DNA of 64,000 bases from Brevibacillus ruminantium (lineage in GTDB: Bacteria > Bacillota > Bacilli > Brevibacillales > Brevibacillaceae): contig NZ_CP098755.1 in assembly GCF_023746555.1 (NCBI RefSeq), forward strand, positions 173,501 through 237,500, in the 5' to 3' direction. Position numbers and translations under genes: made by a program. Every line of letters starts with the position of its first letter. Positions within the stretch are counted from its first letter, which is position 1. Positions 35,532 through 43,787 of the stretch are shown piece after piece. Under the pieces are notes generated by a model that was not told the DNA's origin, did not search any database, and saw only the letters and a program-made list of their open reading frames with translations.

Positions 35532-36386
35532 ATGTTCAAGCATGTTCATCAATTTGTAAGCCAGTTTCGTGAACTGGAGAAAAAAGAAATACACCATACT
35601 CAAGAAGAAGAACAGCGTCTCAAAGTACTAAAAGAAAAACTAACGAAACTGGAACCCGATGAAACACCGAAGCAGATTCATCAGCGTTGTATCGCTGTTG
35701 TCAGCCTGTATCCCCAGGCTGGAGCCAGTTTTCTAGCTGGAAATACTGCTTTTGCTATGGCAGGTAACGGACATACAGTAAGTCTTTGCGAGCTGCCGGG
35801 AAGAGTCTCCCATACCTATTTTGCTCTCGATATTGCGCAGCGAGCACCTGTTTTCTCACAGCAACGAACTGCATCCACATCCATTCTCTTCTTGCAAAAT
35901 AATAATCTCCGCATCCATGTTGAAACTCCACTATCCCAAACCAAATTTACTCAGAATCATACAGACTGGCTTTTTCGAATGAGTAGAGAGAGTGCCGTTG
36001 TTTTGATTGACTTCTCTTCCGATTGGCGCGACCAACAAATCGAGCACTTGCTTGGATTCGTTGATGAAATCTGGGTCGTCATTGATACAGATATAGCCCG
36101 GCTTACCCGGATGATGGTAACAGAACAGCCTCCGAAATGGTGGCTTGAACAGCAGAACAAAATTAGAATTATTGCCAACAAATGGAGCGAGAGATGGAAC
36201 CGCTCTGCGGTGATGAAAAAAGTGGATGGGACCTTGTCACTTTGGGATGAGGGGAATCCCGTTCGTGTCGAAAAGATTGTGCCGCTTATTGATGGAGAAA
36301 AGACCTTTGAAGCCCACTCGAAGGCAAAGCTGTTGTTGGAAGAGTACCCCGAGGAAGAGAGCGGTTTTGCCTCACTTTTATCATGA
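35532..36386 (+). CDS. MinD/TadZ-like protein with a degenerate P-loop (locus 2)
   Basis: A 284-residue protein. After a charged helical N-terminus (ELEKKEIHHTQEEEQRL) comes a MinD-like strand-loop-helix, CIAVVSLYPQAGASFLAGNT, where both Lys of the deviant Walker A (KGGxGKT) are missing. AVVLIDFSSDW stands where the Walker B strand is expected. It is probably a structural TadZ-like positioning protein that no longer binds or cuts ATP in the usual way. It leads the CpaB-CpaE-CpaF run of the second locus. Confidence 0.65.
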   Translation: MFKHVHQFVSQFRELEKKEIHHTQEEEQRLKVLKEKLTKLEPDETPKQIHQRCIAVVSLYPQAGASFLAGNTAFAMAGNGHTVSLCELPGRVSHTYFALDIAQRAPVFSQQRTASTSILFLQNNNLRIHVETPLSQTKFTQNHTDWLFRMSRESAVVLIDFSSDWRDQQIEHLLGFVDEIWVVIDTDIARLTRMMVTEQPPKWWLEQQNKIRIIANKWSERWNRSAVMKKVDGTLSLWDEGNPVRVEKIVPLIDGEKTFEAHSKAKLLLEEYPEEESGFASLLS

Positions 36387-36401
36387 AGAAGGAAGAACGC
36401 T

Positions 36402-37193
36402 ATGAAAAAACAGACCTTATTCATTATCAGCATCATTTCTTTTATCCTTGCTGGTTCGTGTTTCTATGCAGCGACTCGCTATATTGAGGTACTCACTCTA
36501 GAACGTTTGTATGCACCGGTTGTGAAGGTAGCGCCAGGAAAGGAAATTTCTCCGTTTGAACCGATCACAAAAGCCGATATCGTTTTGGTTCAGGAGGAAA
36601 TCGATGAAATACTTCCGGATTCAATCAGTGACCTGGAGAGTGTCATCGGAAAGAGAAGTACACAAACCATCTACGCCGGTGAACAACTGCTGAAGAGGAA
36701 GCTAACGGATGACCAGTTGCTTCCGGAAAAAGGGATGGCGCGCTATGAATTTCCACTTACATTTTTTAATCCCGTAACGGAATTGCGAAAGGGTGACCAT
36801 GTGAAAGTATGGGTTACCTATAAATCACCGTCCGAGCTGGAGCATTTACCGGAGCCCAGCCATTTTGTGAAAAGCAATGGCACTGCCGATCTGTTATTTA
36901 CCACCCAGCTGGCAACAGTGAGAGACAGTAACGGTACGGAAATTTACACGATTAAGCCAAGCCCGCTTCCTTCACCCGATCATATGGATGCTATATTTAA
37001 CGGCTCCAGGGAAAGGCCGCTGTTAAACGGTGAAAAGCGATTCCATGACTATCGCTCACAACCGACTGCTCTGGCGTCATTTATCGGATTAAACCTTACC
37101 GATCACCAATTTACAGCGATCAGCGAGGCGTTTCTGTACGGTGTCGTTCAAATTGGTCAAGTATCCAGCCCTGAGGTGGTGACAACAAAATGA
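36402..37193 (+). CDS. CpaB-like protein (locus 2)
   Basis: A 263-residue protein with an N-terminal membrane helix (LFIISIISFILAGSCFYAAT) and a SAF-like start VVKVAPGKEISPFEPITKAD, then TIYAGEQLLKRKLT and FFNPVTELRKGDHVKVWVTY. This is the CpaB layout, though sequence similarity to the locus 1 copy is low. It overlaps the next gene by four bases. Confidence 0.7.
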   Translation: MKKQTLFIISIISFILAGSCFYAATRYIEVLTLERLYAPVVKVAPGKEISPFEPITKADIVLVQEEIDEILPDSISDLESVIGKRSTQTIYAGEQLLKRKLTDDQLLPEKGMARYEFPLTFFNPVTELRKGDHVKVWVTYKSPSELEHLPEPSHFVKSNGTADLLFTTQLATVRDSNGTEIYTIKPSPLPSPDHMDAIFNGSRERPLLNGEKRFHDYRSQPTALASFIGLNLTDHQFTAISEAFLYGVVQIGQVSSPEVVTTK

Positions 37194-38317
37194 AAACGAT
37201 CGTTTGTTATCCTGTAAAGTCTTTGGTTTATACTTATTTGCCTAGCAAATGCCAAGCCCTGGTTTCAGAATCTTCCACAGATTTTTTTCGCTTGGCCAAG
37301 CTCTATCAACCAGAGGCTGCTGTGCTGTTTTCCGAAATGTTCGAGACACCTGTCTGGGACTGGCTTCCAAAGGTAAGAGAGGCATTGCCGACTGAGACGA
37401 GGATCATAGTCGTACCGCTGTATCAAAATGAAAGATTGGTCAAAGAAGTAGTAGAAGTCGCTGATTTAAACGGCGTGTATACCCTTTTAGCCAATCTGTC
37501 ACAAGAAGAGATACGGAAGGCGATCGGGCAAATCTTTGGATGGGAAGAAGAAGACGTTGAACGCCAGCGAATCCCGCCCGAAAGGCAAGGACTGATTTAC
37601 GCGCTGATGAGTCATGGAGGTGCAGGGATCACATCATTTTGTATCAACTATCCCGTATTACTTGCCAAAGAGTACCCCGAAAAACGGATTTTGGTGTTGG
37701 ATATGAACCTTCATAAGCAGGATCTGACCCGCTTCTATAAGCTGCAGCAGTTTCAGCTCAGTCTGTTCCGTCCAGATTTGTTGGACATGCGTACAGCCCG
37801 GCAAAGAGATTGGGGAAAGCTGTGCAAACAAAGTAGCTATTGCCCGAATCTCTTTTATGCGAACGCAACGAGCAATTGGAAGAGCGTAGAGATCTCTAAC
37901 CTGATGACTACCCTTCGTGAACAATTTGACTTTGTCTATATCGATTGGGGCTATAGTTTCCCGGAAACAGAGGCATTGAAAAGACTTGTTCACATTGCCG
38001 ACCGCAATCTGTTCTTCGTAAGGTCTGACCCGTTTAGCATCGAGGGAGCCAAAGAATGGATAAAAAGCTGGAATCAGAGAGGCATTGATTATCAGGTAAT
38101 GCTGAGCCATATGGAAAAGGGTCAGGTCAATCGCATAGGGGAAGGGATATCAGTATACGGGGTGGTTCCCCGTATATCAGACGATCGGTTGAGCCAGTCG
38201 CACCGGACTCACAGTGTATTGGTTGAAGAGTTTCTTCCTCCTAAGCCGTATATCACAGGACTGCAAGCAATCATGCAGGCTGAAAAAATGGTCAGAGGAG
38301 CGGTCGTGTACCAATGA
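37190..38317 (+). CDS. CpaE-like protein with degenerate P-loop (locus 2)
   Basis: A 375-residue protein. The first 120 residues look like a receiver-type domain without a clear phosphorylation Asp. The second part is MinD-like: LIYALMSHGGAGITSFCINY stands where KGGVGKT would be, with the key Lys replaced by Ile, and RILVLDMNLHKQDLTRFYKL follows. YIDWGYSFPETEALKRLVHI fits the Walker B region. It overlaps both neighbours by four bases, so the three genes are tightly coupled. Confidence 0.72.
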   Translation: MKTIVCYPVKSLVYTYLPSKCQALVSESSTDFFRLAKLYQPEAAVLFSEMFETPVWDWLPKVREALPTETRIIVVPLYQNERLVKEVVEVADLNGVYTLLANLSQEEIRKAIGQIFGWEEEDVERQRIPPERQGLIYALMSHGGAGITSFCINYPVLLAKEYPEKRILVLDMNLHKQDLTRFYKLQQFQLSLFRPDLLDMRTARQRDWGKLCKQSSYCPNLFYANATSNWKSVEISNLMTTLREQFDFVYIDWGYSFPETEALKRLVHIADRNLFFVRSDPFSIEGAKEWIKSWNQRGIDYQVMLSHMEKGQVNRIGEGISVYGVVPRISDDRLSQSHRTHSVLVEEFLPPKPYITGLQAIMQAEKMVRGAVVYQ

Positions 38318-39663
38318 ATATGGCGCTCAAAAGATGGCAGGCAGCAGACCTCAAAGATATCCATGATATTCAGCAAGCTGCGCGGGATTACCTCAACCAT
38401 TTTGGTTCAACCCGCGAAGAGAAGATGGAGATGCAGCAAATTTTAACTTTAGCGGAACAGGGAGATCGAGACAGCCATAGTCACATCATTCTTCGACTGG
38501 AGCATTACTTCGAGGAGGTGCTGCGACGTCCAGTCCAGGAGTGTATTCTTCCACATGTAAATGCGTATGAAGGCCTGGTTTTTTCCACGTATGGGTGGGG
38601 AATCTTGGACGCTGTGCTCCATCTCTCCCCATGGGTGGAGGAGGTGAGGCTATCTGCAGGAAGAAGGGTTGCTTACATTGAGCAGGGAGTGAAGAAGTTT
38701 TTAGACTATATCCCTACTTGGCAAGAGGTAGAGACGCTGCAACAAAAATTGACCAACACGGCAGGTCTTTCCTTTCATGAAAAGAAGCCACGGCTCAGTG
38801 GCTATCTGGAAGCCTTAAAGGCGAGATTAACCATGTTTACCTTTCCCTACTCTCGTGTGCCGGTTATTATCGTTCGCCGCTTTGCCACACCCGCTTTTTC
38901 GCTGGACGATCTCCGTAACCAAGAGAAGCCAACCTTTGACGATAAAGTGCAGCTGCTGCTGGAACAGCAAGTTTATGGTCGGGGCAACGCACTGGTGATT
39001 GGACCGATGGCGGCCGGAAAAACAACGTTGATGCTATGCATGCTGAAGCTCAAGAACCCGCAAACGGAATACATCACGATCTTTGAAAGCGAGCATGAAA
39101 TGAGATTTGGTGATGTGTGGAGTGGAGAGGTGATTGAACTTCAAAACGTTGAAGAAATCGGGATTGAATTGGCCAATTCCTTCAAAGATATGTACCGTTC
39201 CACCGCCAATACCATCCTTATTGGGGAAATACGTGAACCTATAGAAGCGTATCACTTCATTAATGCCGGAGTACGTGGAACGGATGCTACGCTTGCCGCG
39301 ATGCATGAGCGATTTCCACATAAGGCACTCAACGATTTGACAGATTTGGTCTATCAATACGGGGGACGAAGTGTTGAGCTGACACAAGAGAGGATCAGTC
39401 GCGCTGTCAACTTTATTAATTCATTGACCTACCGAAATAACGGTCATCGCTTTATCGATGCCATACATGTGACAGAGTGGAATGAAACGATGAATCGTGT
39501 TGAATCCGTGCCGCTGGTCTATCGCAATATGGTTACTGGTGAGTACGAGTGGACAGGGAAACAGATAGACGGACACTTGGTTGAGTACATGTGCCACGTA
39601 GGAAAAGCAGATCTTGATACATTAAAAGAATTGAGACTGACAGATAGAGGAAGAATCCTATGA
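38314..39663 (+). CDS. CpaF/TadA-like secretion ATPase (locus 2)
   Basis: A 449-residue secretion ATPase with an intact Walker A, VIGPMAAGKTTLMLCM, a Walker B-like NTILIGEIREP and a changed His box ATLAAMHERFPHKAL (locus 1 has STAHANSP). This is the only clearly active ATPase of the second locus. It overlaps both the CpaE-like and TadB-like genes by four bases. Confidence 0.88.
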   Translation: MNMALKRWQAADLKDIHDIQQAARDYLNHFGSTREEKMEMQQILTLAEQGDRDSHSHIILRLEHYFEEVLRRPVQECILPHVNAYEGLVFSTYGWGILDAVLHLSPWVEEVRLSAGRRVAYIEQGVKKFLDYIPTWQEVETLQQKLTNTAGLSFHEKKPRLSGYLEALKARLTMFTFPYSRVPVIIVRRFATPAFSLDDLRNQEKPTFDDKVQLLLEQQVYGRGNALVIGPMAAGKTTLMLCMLKLKNPQTEYITIFESEHEMRFGDVWSGEVIELQNVEEIGIELANSFKDMYRSTANTILIGEIREPIEAYHFINAGVRGTDATLAAMHERFPHKALNDLTDLVYQYGGRSVELTQERISRAVNFINSLTYRNNGHRFIDAIHVTEWNETMNRVESVPLVYRNMVTGEYEWTGKQIDGHLVEYMCHVGKADLDTLKELRLTDRGRIL

Positions 39664-40559
39664 AGCTATTTCTATTTGTCCCGATGTTTGTATGTCTTCT
39701 GGTCAGCTTTTTCCTTTTGAGCTTGTACCTTTATCGGACATGGACTTCACCAAAGGTTTTCTTTTCGAGAACCGTTGCGGAACTGCGCGAAAAGATGCTC
39801 AAGCGCAAAACCAACCAGTTTCTTTACAGCCAATATGAACGTTGGTGTCGGGTGGCTGGAGGAGTGCCTGAAATCGTTTTGGGCCTCTCGATCGTGGGAG
39901 CGGTATCGGGTTTTATTTCCGGGCTGCTACTGGGAAATGTCGTGGTGTCCTTATCGCTTTTTATTTTGTTGCTGCTTTTGCCAACCCTGTTGCTGTACGC
40001 CAGGTATACGGTGCTGATCAACCGAAAGATCGCCTCTTTTTGTTTATTTGTTGATCTCTTCGCTCGATATTACAGCAGTAAGAAAAATATCGTTCTGGCT
40101 TTTCGAGAAATGGTTGAGGAATGTCCGAAAGACCTTCTCCCTGATTTATTGTTGTTAATCAATACATTAGCGGATGGAGGGGATTCTTCTTTCGCCCTTC
40201 AGCAGTTTGCAGAGCGGTTGAACCACCCGTGGGCTTTTGATTTTGCGACCTATGTGACGAGCGGGTTGGAAGGAGAAACGGAGGACATACAAGCAGCATT
40301 AAACCGTTTGACCAATGAAATGTTTGTTCAGCAGGATGAAAAAGAAGAAAGAAACAGCGAAATCCATTCGATATGGATTAGTTTGATTCTGGTGATCATC
40401 ATTTGTATCTGTTTGATTCCCTATAATCAAAGTCTGTTGAAAGAATCATACAGGCTGTATTTTTTCACAGCTGACGGACAAGCTATCTTGTCGCTGGCGG
40501 TGACCGTGTGGTTCATCTCAATTCTGTTGGCATTCATCTGGGGAAGGAGGTATCACTAA
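39660..40559 (+). CDS. TadB-like membrane platform protein (locus 2)
   Basis: A 299-residue membrane protein with helices at the N-terminus (LFLFVPMFVCLLVSFFLLSL), in the middle (two near residues 75-120) and at the end (SIWISLILVIIICICLIPY, LAVTVWFISILLAFIW). The order after CpaF identifies it as the first F-domain platform protein, although the F-domain itself is poorly conserved. Confidence 0.75.
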   Translation: MKLFLFVPMFVCLLVSFFLLSLYLYRTWTSPKVFFSRTVAELREKMLKRKTNQFLYSQYERWCRVAGGVPEIVLGLSIVGAVSGFISGLLLGNVVVSLSLFILLLLLPTLLLYARYTVLINRKIASFCLFVDLFARYYSSKKNIVLAFREMVEECPKDLLPDLLLLINTLADGGDSSFALQQFAERLNHPWAFDFATYVTSGLEGETEDIQAALNRLTNEMFVQQDEKEERNSEIHSIWISLILVIIICICLIPYNQSLLKESYRLYFFTADGQAILSLAVTVWFISILLAFIWGRRYH

Positions 40560-41402
40560 TTGCCCACGATCTATATGTATACCGCTTTGTCATTGGGCGC
40601 TATTTTTGTCTTCATCGGTTGTCTTACACTGGGGAAGTACGCGATCAGCTTTGAACATCGTCGGAAGCTGTTTGTATCCATACCCTGGAAAGAAGTCTGG
40701 TCAAAGGCAGTGAATTCCTCGGATGATCCGGCGTGGGACCGGTTGCTGGAACGTGCGGGCAGACCTTTTGGGTGGGGAAAACCAGAATGGGTATTATCAC
40801 AAGTTGTCTGCGGTACTGCGGTATGTCTGCTAATTCTGTTTGGATCGATGTTCATTCGGGCAGCTTCGTTTCCTCTTTTGACATTGTTGATTGCTTCGAC
40901 TCTCAGTTTTTTGCTTCCGTATTTTGGACTGAAGATGTGGGCCAGCTATCGGGAAGAAGTATTAAGTACAGATATCGCCCGTTTTATTAACCGATATGTG
41001 AATTTGCTGGAGAACCAGGTACCCGTCTATTCCGCAATGCTTAAAGCAGCTCGTCCGACTCGCTTGCTAAAAGAATATATCCCGAGTCTATCGGATTGGA
41101 ATCAGGACCCGGATGAGGCTTTGGAAACATTCAAAAGGAAGCTTGGCGTTGATGATGGGATTATGCTCGTCTCCAGTATGAGGACCATTGAACATTTAAG
41201 CCAGGGGCAGGTCTCCATTACGATGCAGCGATTGGAGTGGGCAGTTGATCATCGGCGCATGTTTCGTCACCGGAAAAAAATCAAATCACTGGGCATCGGT
41301 TATAGCATCATTGTCTATCCGGCATTTTACATGGGCTTGCTAGTGGCTATGTATCCGTGGTACAAACTGCTCACCGAAATTCTGGATAAATATCTTACCT
41401 GA
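40560..41402 (+). CDS. TadC-like membrane platform protein (locus 2)
   Basis: A 280-residue membrane protein with a TTG start directly behind the previous stop and AAGGAGG nine bases upstream. Helices are seen at the N-terminus, around residues 80-120 and at the end (GYSIIVYPAFYMGLLVAMYP). The cytoplasmic block FINRYVNLLENQVPVYSAML fits the F family. It completes the core machine of locus 2. Confidence 0.75.
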   Translation: MPTIYMYTALSLGAIFVFIGCLTLGKYAISFEHRRKLFVSIPWKEVWSKAVNSSDDPAWDRLLERAGRPFGWGKPEWVLSQVVCGTAVCLLILFGSMFIRAASFPLLTLLIASTLSFLLPYFGLKMWASYREEVLSTDIARFINRYVNLLENQVPVYSAMLKAARPTRLLKEYIPSLSDWNQDPDEALETFKRKLGVDDGIMLVSSMRTIEHLSQGQVSITMQRLEWAVDHRRMFRHRKKIKSLGIGYSIIVYPAFYMGLLVAMYPWYKLLTEILDKYLT

Positions 41403-41416
41403 GGAGGGGAGCAGGC

Positions 41417-41569
41417 ATGACGAAACTTTTCTCCATCCTGATGTGTATCGTCTTCACCCTGGGCATCATCGTATCCAGCATATCATCCGTTAACAGCTCG
41501 ATCGTCAGTGATGGTGGATTGCGCGACCGGGCAGTCCACTGGATTGACCAGGCTTTGCCAAAGGAATAA
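41417..41569 (+). CDS. Small exported or membrane protein, 50 residues
   Basis: ATG after GAGGAGGGGA opens MTKLFSILMCIVFTLGIIVS, one hydrophobic helix, then a Ser-rich stretch and a short charged tail (RDRAVHWIDQALPKE). Size and layout are like a Flp pilin, but the Gly/Glu processing motif is missing. It directly follows the TadC-like gene. Confidence 0.62.
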   Translation: MTKLFSILMCIVFTLGIIVSSISSVNSSIVSDGGLRDRAVHWIDQALPKE

Positions 41570-41602
41570 AACAATAATCATGAAAAAGGGAGAGTGTGAT
41601 GT

Positions 41603-41803
41603 ATGTCTAAAATGTTCTTTATTTTTCTGGCTTGCGTAATGGTTCTGGGGATTGGTGTAAGCTCATACGGAAACGAACTGAGTCCGTCCGCTATCGAGTC
41701 CGCTGAAAACATTCATAACTCCGTAACGTCCCTTAACTACGATACAAGAAATGAAAATGTTCAGTTTAAAATGCAAAATGGCACCTCTTATACAAGCAAA
41801 TAA
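41603..41803 (+). CDS. Small exported protein, 66 residues
   Basis: MSKMFFIFLACVMVLGIGVS is a signal peptide or anchor, followed by a polar Asn/Ser-rich tail (SPSAIESAENIHNSVTSLNY). The ATG has AAAGGGAGAG ahead of it. Its stop overlaps the start of the next small gene (TAATG). No family recognised; a minor subunit of the locus 2 structure is possible. Confidence 0.62.
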   Translation: MSKMFFIFLACVMVLGIGVSSYGNELSPSAIESAENIHNSVTSLNYDTRNENVQFKMQNGTSYTSK

Positions 41804-41946
41804 TGATACATCTTCACGCGTTCTTGATCATCTTGGTCATGGTAGGGAGTTTGTGCGCGTTTATCTGGGGGAACACCCCTCAGGAGCAGTTGAAAGAAAC
41901 TCAACAGGAAAGGGTGTATAAAGCAGCAACGATCAGCTTTCACTAG
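41803..41946 (+). CDS. Small membrane or exported protein, 47 residues
   Basis: The ATG at 41803 overlaps the previous stop, an arrangement that favours coupled translation. The product MIHLHAFLIILVMVGSLCAF has one helix and a charged tail (EQLKETQQERVYKAATISFH). The 117 bases after it hold no clear gene. Confidence 0.55.
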   Translation: MIHLHAFLIILVMVGSLCAFIWGNTPQEQLKETQQERVYKAATISFH

Positions 41947-42063
41947 TGGTTATCGCGACGGGACCGGTTGACGATCGGTTTCTGGCAAATCGGAAAAGGT
42001 TGGACAAACCGGCATAGCCGGATTAACCGGAATACCGATTACTAGCGTTGCTGCTGGAAGGAT

Positions 42064-42471
42064 ATGTTGAAAACGAAGGTCTTTTTCATCTGCTTGTCGG
42101 TGATGCTTATCCTTTTCTCGGCCATCGCAGCATATGAGATGTATGCGATGGAGAGGGCCATTGCCCGCAGTATCTATGCGGATGCGTTTGACGATATGCA
42201 GGATATCGGTTATCTGGAGCCGCTCCTGGCTGATTACTACCTTCAAAAGATGGGGGACCTGGGTTGGGATGTCTCGTTAGACGTTTTTTCCGGTAGTGTA
42301 CCGAGGACGGAGGGTCTACGTGCACGCAAAGAGCGGGACGAAATGGTTACGCTCACGCTCACCGTTCGGCCCTCCCGTCTATCGCAGTGGATGCACTTAT
42401 TTGTGAAGGGAGAGACGTCCTTTCATTTTACTGGAAGTCGCCCTTCCGAATACTTTGATCCGGGGTGGTAG
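42064..42471 (+). CDS. Pilin-like single-helix protein (locus 2)
   Basis: A 135-residue protein with an N-terminal helix (VFFICLSVMLILFSAIAAYE) and a polar domain that resembles TadE-like minor pilins in layout (DMQDIGYLEPLLADYYLQKM, then MVTLTLTVRPSRLSQWMHLF). GGAAGGAT lies just before the ATG. The next small gene starts three bases after the stop. Confidence 0.62.
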   Translation: MLKTKVFFICLSVMLILFSAIAAYEMYAMERAIARSIYADAFDDMQDIGYLEPLLADYYLQKMGDLGWDVSLDVFSGSVPRTEGLRARKERDEMVTLTLTVRPSRLSQWMHLFVKGETSFHFTGSRPSEYFDPGW

Positions 42472-42473
42472 GT

Positions 42474-42626
42474 ATGAACAAAATCCTTGCAGTCCTGGGA
42501 CTCATGGTGCTGGTATTGCCTCTGACTGTAAACCTGCTGCTGACAGGTCCTGATAGTTTGTTGGCATTATGCATGCAGTTTTTTGGAAAGCTGCTGGGTC
42601 ATGTAACCCGGTTTGGTACGGGATAA
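42474..42626 (+). CDS. Small hydrophobic protein, 50 residues
   Basis: MNKILAVLGLMVLVLPLTVN has one strong helix, followed by LLLTGPDSLLALCMQFFGKL. Its stop TAA shares its last base with the next ATG (TAATG), so the two are translated together. No family recognised. Confidence 0.58.
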   Translation: MNKILAVLGLMVLVLPLTVNLLLTGPDSLLALCMQFFGKLLGHVTRFGTG

Positions 42627-43042
42627 TGGGACAGATTATTGCAGTATTTCTTCAAGTGATGGTGATGCTGCTGGTACCGCTCGGAATTTTGCAGGTTCAT
42701 ACGGTCATTCAGACGCATAATGAACTGCTGGAGGTAAGTGCCGCCGCGACCAAATACGTGAGCAACCACGGTGGGCGCGGAGAGGGAGAGGTGTTGGGAA
42801 AAGTCCGAGCCTTCATCTCGCAGGAGCTGGCTGAGAAATCTTTTTCGCTGTCTGAGGATGATCTGGTTGTGAAAGTTGAACGTAGCCGGGCTGCCGACCC
42901 AGTTTTATGGAGTCATGAAGATGAATTTATGCTGGAAGCCGAACTGCCTTTTCCTCTTTTCACCTCATGGTTCTCCTCTTCTGAGAAAAAGATGCGCGTC
43001 ACTCGCTACGGCACTATAAACAGGATGGACTATGATCTGTAA
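42626..43042 (+). CDS. TadE-like single-helix protein (locus 2)
   Basis: A 138-residue protein starting MGQIIAVFLQVMVMLLVPLG, one N-terminal helix, then a polar domain (LEVSAAATKYVSNHGGRGEG, EDDLVVKVERSRAADPVLWS). The pattern of a helix followed by an Ala/Asn segment is that of TadE-like minor pilins. An upstream in-frame ATG at 42569 would overlap the preceding gene and is unlikely. Confidence 0.65.
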   Translation: MGQIIAVFLQVMVMLLVPLGILQVHTVIQTHNELLEVSAAATKYVSNHGGRGEGEVLGKVRAFISQELAEKSFSLSEDDLVVKVERSRAADPVLWSHEDEFMLEAELPFPLFTSWFSSSEKKMRVTRYGTINRMDYDL

Positions 43043-43090
43043 GTACAGTTTAATGACAAAACGGAGGGGATAGGTACGGGGATTAATATT

Positions 43091-43669
43091 TTGTCTATAT
43101 CAGCGTTGCTGTTCTTCCTTCTGATTGGTGCTTTTGTGGTCGATGCGGATCTAGCCATGCAGAAAAAGACAGAGATGAAAATGCTGCTGGAGCTCTCTAA
43201 TCATCATGCGACGTTTGCCGTGGAGCCTCTGTTAAAGACAGAAGGCGTCATCGACCTGATGGAAAAGGAATCGCTTGATCGCTTTGACAAGCGAATGCTT
43301 GAAAATGGCGGTTATCGTCGCGAGGGAAGTCAGTATTTTCCTGGGGAGCATAGCGTGACGACAGATGCCGTCCCCTTCGCTCGGTATTACGTCGATTTTT
43401 TATCGTGGCGCCACGATCACAAGCTCTTTCTCCAACATAAGGGCAATGAGCTGGTTCTGGATCAAGTCGTTCCCGGGCCAGCAAGACCGACCGGAGGATT
43501 GCTGGAGATTACCGTCACGACCAAAACAGGAGAAGAACTCCGTATGGCCCCGAAAACCATGGTGGGGCCCTCCCATATCGTTGTCGCCTATGTAGACGAG
43601 CGTCCCTTTCTTCCGATGTTGCCGGCCCATGCTTTTCCGGTCGTCAGTGTGGAAGAACTCAAATGGTAA
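43091..43669 (+). CDS. Single-helix exported protein closing locus 2
   Basis: A 192-residue protein with an N-terminal helix (LSISALLFFLLIGAFVVDAD) and a mixed outside domain with MLENGGYRREGSQYFPGEHS. The start is unclear: the TTG at 43091 lies 21 bases after GGAGGGG, while an ATT at 43082 is better placed. It may be a TadG-like component. A terminator follows at once. Confidence 0.62.
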   Translation: MSISALLFFLLIGAFVVDADLAMQKKTEMKMLLELSNHHATFAVEPLLKTEGVIDLMEKESLDRFDKRMLENGGYRREGSQYFPGEHSVTTDAVPFARYYVDFLSWRHDHKLFLQHKGNELVLDQVVPGPARPTGGLLEITVTTKTGEELRMAPKTMVGPSHIVVAYVDERPFLPMLPAHAFPVVSVEELKW

Positions 43670-43681
43670 ATGACGTTACGA

Positions 43682-43720
43682 AAGAATGGTTGGTCACGAT
43701 TCCAGCCATTCTTGTTTTTT
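43682..43720 (+). terminator. Terminator at the end of locus 2
   Basis: A 12-bp perfect stem AAGAATGGTTGG / CCAGCCATTCTT followed by GTTTTTTG. Confidence 0.88.
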
Positions 43721-43787
43721 GTGAAGAGAGAATATTCAGCTCTGTTGTTGTTTTTTACGGTACACCCCTTTAGGGGTACTGGTATGA

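Noticed and set aside
41947..42063. Gly-rich frame (QTGIAGLTGIPIT) between small locus 2 genes
   Set aside because: No start codon with a ribosome site; too short to support.
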